DNA from: Haliclystus octoradiatus
Taxonomy: Eukaryota; Cnidaria; Staurozoa; Stauromedusae; Haliclystidae
Length of the DNA: 64,000 nucleotides
Assembly: GCA_916610825.1 (NCBI GenBank)
Contig: OU744448.1
Location: 21,555,032-21,619,031, forward strand
Direction: 5' to 3'
Under the pieces are notes generated by a model. The model made no database searches. It was not told the DNA's origin and saw nothing but the letters and a program-made list of their open reading frames with translations. Each line of letters opens with the position of its first letter. Within the stretch, counting starts at the first letter, position 1. The translations under genes were made by a program, and so were the position numbers. Of this stretch, positions 58,501 through 64,000 are shown in pieces.

Positions 58501-59899
58501 TCAAAATGTGTACTTTGGCCTTGTACCTATGAGTTTCACGAAATATTTCCAAAATAACATACCCATGGGACTCTAGAGGGGAACCATTTGGTCCCACTAA
58601 ATGTTCATTTTCAGGCTTAAAGTCAACATCATTAGCCCCCATTAATTGGTGAAGATCTTGGAGTCCCATTGCGTCACATCCTGCCCCAGTATCAGCTAGC
58701 CAATTTATTTGCTTGCTGTGATTTCTATGGGTGGTTTGCAGTGCAATCAAATTTTCCTGGTGGCTACTTATGTGAGAAATTTCAATACAGTTTTGCGATA
58801 CTTGTGATTTTGTAAAGCAAAACTTCTGCAAATGACCCTTTTTCTTGCATTTGTGACACTCTAAATTGATGGCAGGGCAATCTCCTTTTTCATGTTTGGT
58901 TCCACATCGGCCACATGCGTCATTTGCCGTGTTTTTCGCGCCAGTATTTTTCGCGGCTTGAAACTGTTTCGGTTGTTTTTGAAACTTCTGTTTTTTGTAG
59001 GCGGACATCGCTCTGTTGGCGTTCACGCTTTTTTCTGTTAATTGATCATCAACATTACGACTTGCCTCGTAATTTTGGCAAATGTCTAAAGTAGCTTTTA
59101 AACTTAATTTTTCAAGCGGTGTTTCGAGTACCCTTTGTCTCATTCCTGAGTCCATTAGGCCTGATATGACACGGTCCCTTAATCGTTCTTCACGATGAAT
59201 TGCATGGTTTGGACAATCCTCGGTGGAATATCCACAGTCTTCATCAATTTCCCTCAGTGCGGCGTAATAATTGTTAACGCTTTCCCCCTGTTGTTGATCA
59301 CGTTGAATAAAAACGCGTCGGTCTACAAGTGGGTGGCGATGAATTCGCAGATAATCTTTTAATGCCTTAATAATTTCAGCAATATCATCAGTATCTTTTA
59401 TTTTGATAATTTCTTGGGTCCACATTTTTGTCCACTCTTCGTTGAGTGTTGATCTTAATAAACCTCGGCGTGCGTTTAAATCACATTCTTGATGTAGTCT
59501 CGTAGCAGCCGCGTAATCATTAAATCTGATTTCCCAGTCACGAAAATCTATCAATTTCATGCCTTCAGGACTTTTAAGTTTCGGCATTGATATACGTTTG
59601 GCTGTTTGAAGATTTGCTGGTGAATTAGAAGAGCCTTGATGGACATTCGAAGTTGAAGTGCCCATATTCATAGTCTTGAAAGCATTAGTAAGTGACTCAC
59701 CCTGTGACTTCATTGCTTCCGCCAACGCCTTTTGCATTTCTTGCTGTTGAGCCATCATTACTTCTTGCATTTTTGTTTGCTGGTCAGTAACCGATTGTAA
59801 GATTAACAGCATTGGATCTTTCGAGGAATTAGCTAGTTCTTGTCTGAGTTGAACTACTTCTGCTTCCAAATCCGCTTTCGTTGGGTTCTTATTAGCCAT
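55571..59899 (-). CDS. Gypsy-2 gag-pol polyprotein (1442 aa, single open frame)
   Basis: Intact fused gag-pol starting MANKNPTKADLEAEV with a predicted coiled coil (about residues 8-75, Gln/Met-rich). The gag core has DFRDWEIRFNDYAAATRLH. Two zinc knuckles are present (CGRCGTKHEKGDC from about 329, then CHKCKKKGHLQKFC). Protease has DTG at 403-405. Reverse transcriptase has TLDARHGYWQVPL and motif C as VEDV (E717, D718). RNase H has DAAQSRG and SATEIE. Integrase has an HHCC zinc site, D in AMDLFSY, D in SDGGPQF and E in FAEAG, with 35 residues between the last two. The tail has a KDQDK-type charged repeat. Gag is not separated from pol by a frameshift or stop. There is no env. All catalytic groups are present apart from the D-to-E change in motif C, which gypsy-1 shares. 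Confidence 0.96.
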   Translation of the reverse strand: MANKNPTKADLEAEVVQLRQELANSSKDPMLLILQSVTDQQTKMQEVMMAQQQEMQKALAEAMKSQGESLTNAFKTMNMGTSTSNVHQGSSNSPANLQTAKRISMPKLKSPEGMKLIDFRDWEIRFNDYAAATRLHQECDLNARRGLLRSTLNEEWTKMWTQEIIKIKDTDDIAEIIKALKDYLRIHRHPLVDRRVFIQRDQQQGESVNNYYAALREIDEDCGYSTEDCPNHAIHREERLRDRVISGLMDSGMRQRVLETPLEKLSLKATLDICQNYEASRNVDDQLTEKSVNANRAMSAYKKQKFQKQPKQFQAAKNTGAKNTANDACGRCGTKHEKGDCPAINLECHKCKKKGHLQKFCFTKSQVSQNCIEISHISSHQENLIALQTTHRNHSKQINWLADTGAGCDAMGLQDLHQLMGANDVDFKPENEHLVGPNGSPLESHGYVILEIFRETHRYKAKVHILNEVTHPLLSRAGCIALKLIPKEWPKVPLQALSLGPPSSPKATHIVPTSKDSSQDQLKQKILADFSDVFTSDGPLPPMSGPPMSIELTEDAIPSKCYKAYQIPLHWQEPVKKQLDQMMLKGIIEDVPLGEKPDWSHPMVIVPKKGCDEPRITVDFTKLNRFVKRPGYMMKTPKEEVLQIPPGMGVFTTLDARHGYWQVPLDENSKTLTTFITPWGPKRFLRNAMGLISAGDEHNRRGDEALKGIENVKKIVEDVIIFDKEPGPQHDARVRAVIERCRTAGITLNSKKFIYAQPSIQWCGYQLCKEGYTISQELVEALTSFPTPSNRTDLRSFCGLIRQFDVFSSRVGELAEPLHALLSPKTVFIWGVEQQEAFKELISLLTSPRVLTHYRARSKLRLETDAAQSRGLGFALWQQEHDTDEWYLLQCGSRSLIPAETRYSATEIELLAVVWAVEKCKLFVHGAHFQLVTDHKPLISIINNKSYDQVTTPRIIRLKEKLNRCCPIAVWRPETAHTVADVFSRYPTSEPNDEDKDESASIHTLVNQVALNMLVAADAALKDINLCKVTAAASKDSAYINLKEIIKEGFPADKHNLDLDLHSFWNVRESLSLHEDVIMYGQRIVIPMSLRPEMLKLLHAAHQGIERTLDRARQTVYWPQMVNDITQSVKHCQPCQLNQPSQPLEPICQAEAPTWPGQAIAMDLFSYAGKEYLVIVDRLSGWPEVYDLGRGGSNTDDVVERITQWSAKLGIAVNLESDGGPQFKSQDFKKFCQVWGIKHDPSSPYNHQSNGFAEAGIKSMKTLVKKTTPKGNINTKEFLEGLLEYRNTPKKDGISPAQRLFGRPTRTRLPVGPAIFCKDIREEINAADKKAITLRQKAKAYKDQHSKPLEDLLPGTVVLVQNPKTQQWDTVASIIEAYEGRHSYLVKTETNRLKWRNRRFLRPYQQDPAQGIDQGKDQDKDKDKGQQQSSTRIRRTPNWYQP

Positions 59900-59998
59900 A
59901 ATAAACCACGAAATAAATACTGAGTTTTCGCTGGATTATAACCATGTAAGTCCGTTGAACATTAATAACAATGATTCAATAAATAACTTTATCTATTG

Positions 59999-60016
59999 AA
60001 CTTTATAACTGCGCCA
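59999..60016 (-). promoter_or_regulatory. Primer binding site of gypsy-2
   Basis: The minus strand reads TGGCGCAGTTATAAAGTT immediately after the 5' LTR. It shares the TGGCGC start with gypsy-1. The tRNA is not identified. Confidence 0.8.
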
Positions 60017-60221
60017 TGTAAGATTGTATTATAGAGTTTTAAGGACGAAATAAGACAAACGACCAAACATCAAGATAACTTGTGTAACTCTTTTTTATTA
60101 ATCATATACGTGTTAGTTTTACAACGCTGTGCAATACACTCCGGTGTGCCTAATTTACAACTAAGTGTGATTAGTTTAATGACGTTGTAAATATTAGTAT
60201 TATTAATTATTATATACTAAA
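60017..60221 (-). repeat. 5' LTR of gypsy-2
   Basis: Nearly identical to the left LTR. Its outer tip reads TTTAGTATAT (minus strand) instead of TGTAGTATAT, a single substitution in the terminal dinucleotide after insertion. Confidence 0.95.
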
Positions 60222-60226
60222 CTGAC

Positions 60227-60422
60227 ATAAGAACATTCTCACGGTAGACACGCAATATTAATACACCCTTCGGTAGGATATTATTCATCATATATTCAAC
60301 CTTTTATATTTAATACATTCATTCCTTTATCAAGATTTATATCCATTACATTACATTACATTGAAGAACAAGGGTTTTCATTATTATCCATTTCTTACGT
60401 AACGATCAATCTTTACGTTACA
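60227..60422 (+). repeat. Probable LTR remainder of gypsy-3
   Basis: Ends ...TTTACGTTACA and is followed at once by a TTGGTGCCC primer-binding-site-like sequence. This is how an LTR meets its internal region. The left part of this LTR may lie before 55319, cut off by gypsy-2. There is no second LTR copy in the window to confirm it. Confidence 0.45.
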
Positions 60423-61642
60423 TTGGTGCCCTACAGTGTGAGCGGAAGTTATCGACACTCTACATCTACAAATTTTTACCGTCTCATTCCAGAATTTTCT
60501 GCCATTGCCATACCACTCCATGAGGTCACGAACAACTGTCACCATTTCATTTGGTCGTCCACCGCCAATTCAGCTTTCCAAACCATCAAATCCAAACAGT
60601 CAGAACGCATTCTACTACATCATCCAGATCCAACCTGTACTAGTTTCACACTAGTTACTGATGCATCGGATTATGCAGTAGGTGCCGCATTACATCAATC
60701 ATCACCAGATGGTCCTGTTCCATTGGGATTTTTCAGCCGCAAACTGACACAAACACAACGAAACTACTCAACATTCGACAAAGAATTACTAGCAGCCTAC
60801 CTTGCAACAATTCATGTCAAATCACTCATTGAAGGACGTTCTGTCACCGTATTCACCAACCACAAACCTAATGTTGCAGCATTCAAATCACAACATCCAC
60901 GTACATCTGCTCGTCGACAAAGACATCTCAGCATTATCATCGAATATGTCACTGACTTAGCATACATCCGTGGAGCAGACAATGTCGTAGCAGATGCTCT
61001 TTCTCGTTTTTCAACACCTACTATCAACTCAAAAATCGATGACACTGATGAAGACTTTCCCACGACTGTCCATCAGACTGCATCTGCTGTGTCAACTACT
61101 AATCCTAGCAATCCCTCAAATCCATCCGTATCCATGACAACTGATCCAAATTCATCTGATCCGGACATCTCCATCGCAACTGATCTGCCTGCCATCTCAT
61201 TAGCTCAACAAATTCATCCACCACCTCAGAATATACAATTGCAATCATTTCCACTTGATGACAATCAATCCATATTATGTGAGACATCCAGACTATTACT
61301 ACCGCCGTACATTCCACCTCCTTTACGTTCAGCCATCACACATCAATTTCATGAACTAGGTCATTTCGGATTTATTAGAACTCTCCACATGGTTAATGAT
61401 CGTTATTTCTGGCCTGATATGCGCAACCATATTCGGCAATACTGTCGCTCTTGTCTATAGCATGTCAACGCAATAAAATCGAAAGACATACCAAGTCACC
61501 TCAAGGTCACCTATTATTTCAATCTCAGCGTTTTCAAACTGTTCATATTGACATTACTGATTTAGGTCCATCTCAATCCAATCATGCCATTTCATTATTA
61601 CCATCATCACGGTATTTATTCACCATGATAAATATTGATTGA
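60423..61642 (+). pseudogene. Truncated Ty3/gypsy element (gypsy-3): RNase H and start of integrase
   Basis: A primer-binding-site-like start (TTGGTGCCCTACAGTGTGAG) passes within about 40 bases into the end of reverse transcriptase (NFYRLIPEFSAIAIPLHE), so gag, protease and most of reverse transcriptase are deleted. RNase H follows (FTLVTDASDYAVGAALHQS, STFDKELLAAYLA, VVADALSRF), then a Ser/Pro/Asn-rich spacer. The integrase zinc site (HQFHELGHFGFIRTL...YCRSC) is followed by a 2-base insertion at about 61457 that shifts the frame to ACQRNKIERHTKSP. The core then has HIDITDLGP and stops at 61642 after LFTMI. Non-functional. It is a different gypsy lineage from the other two, with standard-type motifs. 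Confidence 0.9.
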
Positions 61643-62185
61643 TAGAACCTACTGATTTATAGGAATGAGTAGTTTTATTATTATTTATAGTTATTGATCA
61701 AACTGAGCAATCAGATTGTTTCAAAATAAAGTTATTTATAAATTTAATTGGAAACGACAAACAATAACACAGTATTAGCATTACCCAACTTGTGTGGTTA
61801 GGGAACCACACCTTTTTGGTGTTCAAATCATTGTTTTGGCTTTGAATATATGTCAATTTTCAAAGTGACGTAACGTATATATTTGTGCTAAAGAGATGAC
61901 AGAACAATGAGCAAATAATAAAAAAGGGGGCTATGAATTACAGCCTGATAATTGCACAAGCCTTGATTCATTATTTGACAGGACAGGGTGATAGCTAAAA
62001 TTAAATTAGTGTGTTTGTGAGATTATTATGTTTCGTACATATGCCGATTAACCTTTCAAAGCTGTGTTTAAATCGTTAATTAATTTATTGTTTTACTTTC
62101 ATATTTGCAGTTTTTATATTTCTAATTTGAGTAAAATAAAACTGTATGTCATTGTATATATTTGACTGTACTACGTTTATTTCAG
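61643..62185. other. Interval before the RecQ-like exon
   Basis: No coding signal. The end, CTACGTTTATTTCAG at 62171-62185, resembles a splice acceptor for the helicase relic, so part of the interval may be intron. Confidence 0.4.
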
Positions 62186-63900
62186 GGGTTCAAACAGCCG
62201 CAAGACATCTGCTTTCCGTAAATCCTATGGAAAGTTTGCAGAACTACGATCGCTAATTTACAAATGCACTCCGTTCTTGGCAATGACTGCAACAGCCACA
62301 GCTATAGTCCAGAACAAAATTTTGAAAAGTTTGGAATTTAAAAATCCAGTGAAAAAGATTTTAAGTAATCCTAACCTAAAAACATACGTTATGAGGTCCT
62401 TAAAAGTAGCACTGATGATGTTGCAGAGATATTTGGATGGATGATTGGTAATTTAATTGAAATTGGATATGAAACGCCAAGAATCATCATTTTCTGTCAA
62501 AGTAGAAAGCATGTGAGATCTCTATATGCCATGTTCGATAAACATTTTGAGAAAAGGTATCCTGATTACAAAAGTAGATCTTATGAAATGGTTCATGCTG
62601 ACATTGATCAGGAAATGAAAGACTTTGTAGTTTCAGAATTTAGCAAGATTGATGGTGTAACCGGAATTTTAATTGCCACTATTGCGTTTGGTATGGGTAT
62701 TAAATGTAAAGGATTGCATCGAATTATTCATTTCGGTTCACCTAGAGATGTTGACGATTATTGCCAAGAAATTGGAAGATCTGGAAGAGATGGCATACTG
62801 AATCATGCCATTTTAATAACATACAGCAAAATTTTGACAGGCAGGTTGACGAGTGCAAACATGGAAAATTATTGTGTAAACCAAGAGCAACACCGACGCA
62901 GAATAATATCTTCAAGTTTTACAGGTGTGGCAAATTTATCATGCAGTATGAAACACGAGTGTTGTGATATTTGTTTGGTTGATTGTATTTGTTGTAAGGA
63001 TTCTTGCAAAATTTGTTGACAATGTTATGTCCATGCTGACATTGTTAACTCTGCCTGTACCACATTCTGCATCCCAGATATCCAACAATGCTTTTCTGTT
63101 ACAAGCGAAGGAAAGAACCAGTTACATCTTATGCTGAATGACTTTCGAAATAATGTATTAAGACTCGATAACCATGTTGCTGGATTTCATGTGGCATCTG
63201 AATTTCCGATTTCTACTACCCATGATATTGTAAAAAAAGTAAATCATGTAAAATGCAAAGAAGACATCAACTACTTTGTGGTATTCAATTCGGCATTGTG
63301 TAGCGATATATATGATATTGTGCAAAGTATTCAATATACACGCTCGGCCAATTTTGAGTCAAATAAATAAAACAATCTTGACATATCAATGGACGATTTC
63401 TCAATTTGTGATAGTAGCACAGATACTAAATGTAATGTAGACGGTTTCGCCCTACCGAAGGCACCCGTACGACTCCTCTATTTCTAGATGAGTGGCTTTT
63501 TTCGCTGAGAGCAATGATTTTAAACGCTCTTTGTTGATCTCAGCCACGACACTGCAGATCAATTTCAACAGATTTCATGGCAGATAGGTCTTGATTGTCA
63601 ATGCGCAACGATGCGCCGCAGCTACTCACAATGTAATTCCCTCTGGACCATTCCATCCGCCATCTTCAGATGGTACTCATTTGATGTTTCAGATAAAGTC
63701 AAGGCTGAGTTGACCTTAGGGGGATTTGAATCACGGTCGATCAGAAATGATCCGATCTGAAGTTCGGTTGTTCTTCCATCTGAGCTCATCCTCCACAAGA
63801 TACTGAGAGTGATAACAATGATAGTTGTTCATCATCAAGTGGTAGTATTTTCACTGATGTGGATTTAATGGATAGTTATCTATATTCTGATGAAAATTAG
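62186..63900 (+). pseudogene. RecQ-like helicase relic, C-terminal half
   Basis: RecQ helicases are 3'-5' ATP-dependent DNA unwinding enzymes. After a plausible acceptor at 62185 the frame gives FRKSYGKFAELRSLIYKC and helicase motif III as AMTATAT. A one-base frameshift near 62385 leads into VAEIFGWMIGNLIEIG. Helicase domain 2 follows at 62441-63019, with PRIIIFCQSRKHVRSLY, a motif V region IATIAFGMGIKCKGLHRIIH and motif VI as QEIGRSGRDG, then a Cys-rich zinc-like tail. The same frame continues after a TGA (63017-63019) and a TAA (63368-63370) to a terminal stop at 63898-63900, interrupted by a SINE at 63428-63797. Motifs I-II are missing. Such RecQ-like genes are often multicopy in invertebrates; a link to mobile elements is inference. 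Confidence 0.8.
63428..63797 (-). mobile_element. tRNA-derived SINE, copy 2, inserted in the RecQ-like relic
   Basis: Reverse-oriented relative of 14758-15123 over its full length, including the tRNA-like head (ATGAGCTCAGATGG and GATTCAAATCCCCC on the minus strand) and the CGGTAGGGCGA..CCGT end. Perfect 7-bp duplication AGATACT at 63421-63427 and 63798-63804. Deleting the SINE and one duplication copy restores a continuous reading frame (STDTESDNNDS). Confidence 0.92.
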
Positions 63901-64000
63901 CATGGATACATTGCCTAAGGCTTGACTTTTACTATTATAAGTTCAATGATATATGCAAATTGGTGTTGATTACAATTACTATGCTGTTTAATGTATTGTT

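Larger units (their letters stand above)
55324..60221 (-). mobile_element. Ty3/gypsy LTR retrotransposon (gypsy-2), complete
   Basis: Two direct 205-bp LTRs (55324-55528 and 60017-60221) enclose one open gag-pol frame on the minus strand. A perfect CTGAC target-site duplication lies at 55319-55323 and 60222-60226. The LTRs differ at only two positions by eye: one G/T in the interior and one C/A in the terminal CA of the right copy. This marks a recent insertion. Gypsy-2 is related to gypsy-1 in protein order and motifs but is a different family. Confidence 0.96.

Overview
This is AT-rich, intron-bearing animal DNA, most likely from an invertebrate. Only one clear host-gene exon is visible, a PDCD2-like first exon with a splice donor on the minus strand. 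No bacterial operon structure is present. Almost everything else that can be recognised is a transposable element, so the window reads as a repeat-rich intergenic or pericentromeric tract. The exact phylum cannot be read from the sequence.

Layout from left to right: PDCD2-like exon (0.7-1.3 kb); about 5 kb with no recognised gene; a hairpin (6.3 kb); a non-autonomous terminal-inverted-repeat element with internal 195-bp tandem repeats (6.56-8.34 kb); an intact-ORF Ty3/gypsy element whose left end is an inverted copy of its right end (8.43-13.39 kb); a tRNA-derived SINE (14.76-15.12 kb); a LINE relic (15.4-16.0 kb); an inverted copy of a repeat found in the later array (16.0-16.7 kb); a longer LINE relic (17.5-19.9 kb); an unrecognised protein relic (21.96-22.7 kb); a tandem array of Penelope-like element copies (about 23.2-32.2 kb, with a stray piece at 42.6-43.1 kb); a LINE with a restriction-enzyme-like endonuclease domain, interrupted by a hAT-type MITE (33.4-36.0 kb); a hAT transposase C-terminus and a LINE endonuclease relic (36.5-37.7 kb); a perfect 242-bp palindrome with a TA core (40.84-41.08 kb); a LINE C-terminus (45.3 kb); a P-element/THAP9-like transposase relic (48.3-49.3 kb); a degenerate 25-30-bp repeat and a hairpin MITE (53.3-53.9 kb); a second, nearly pristine Ty3/gypsy element on the minus strand (55.32-60.22 kb); a third, truncated gypsy element (60.2-61.6 kb); and a RecQ-like helicase relic whose last exon is split by a second copy of the same SINE (62.2-63.9 kb).

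The elements act on one another by nesting: hAT MITE in LINE, SINE in RecQ-like gene, and probably gypsy-2 in a gypsy-3 LTR. Two gypsy polyproteins are still open over more than 1,440 codons. The most unusual object is gypsy-1. A perfect 5-bp target-site duplication flanks an element with a 253-bp perfect inverted repeat at its ends, which implies that an aberrant cDNA carrying two identical U5 tips was integrated.
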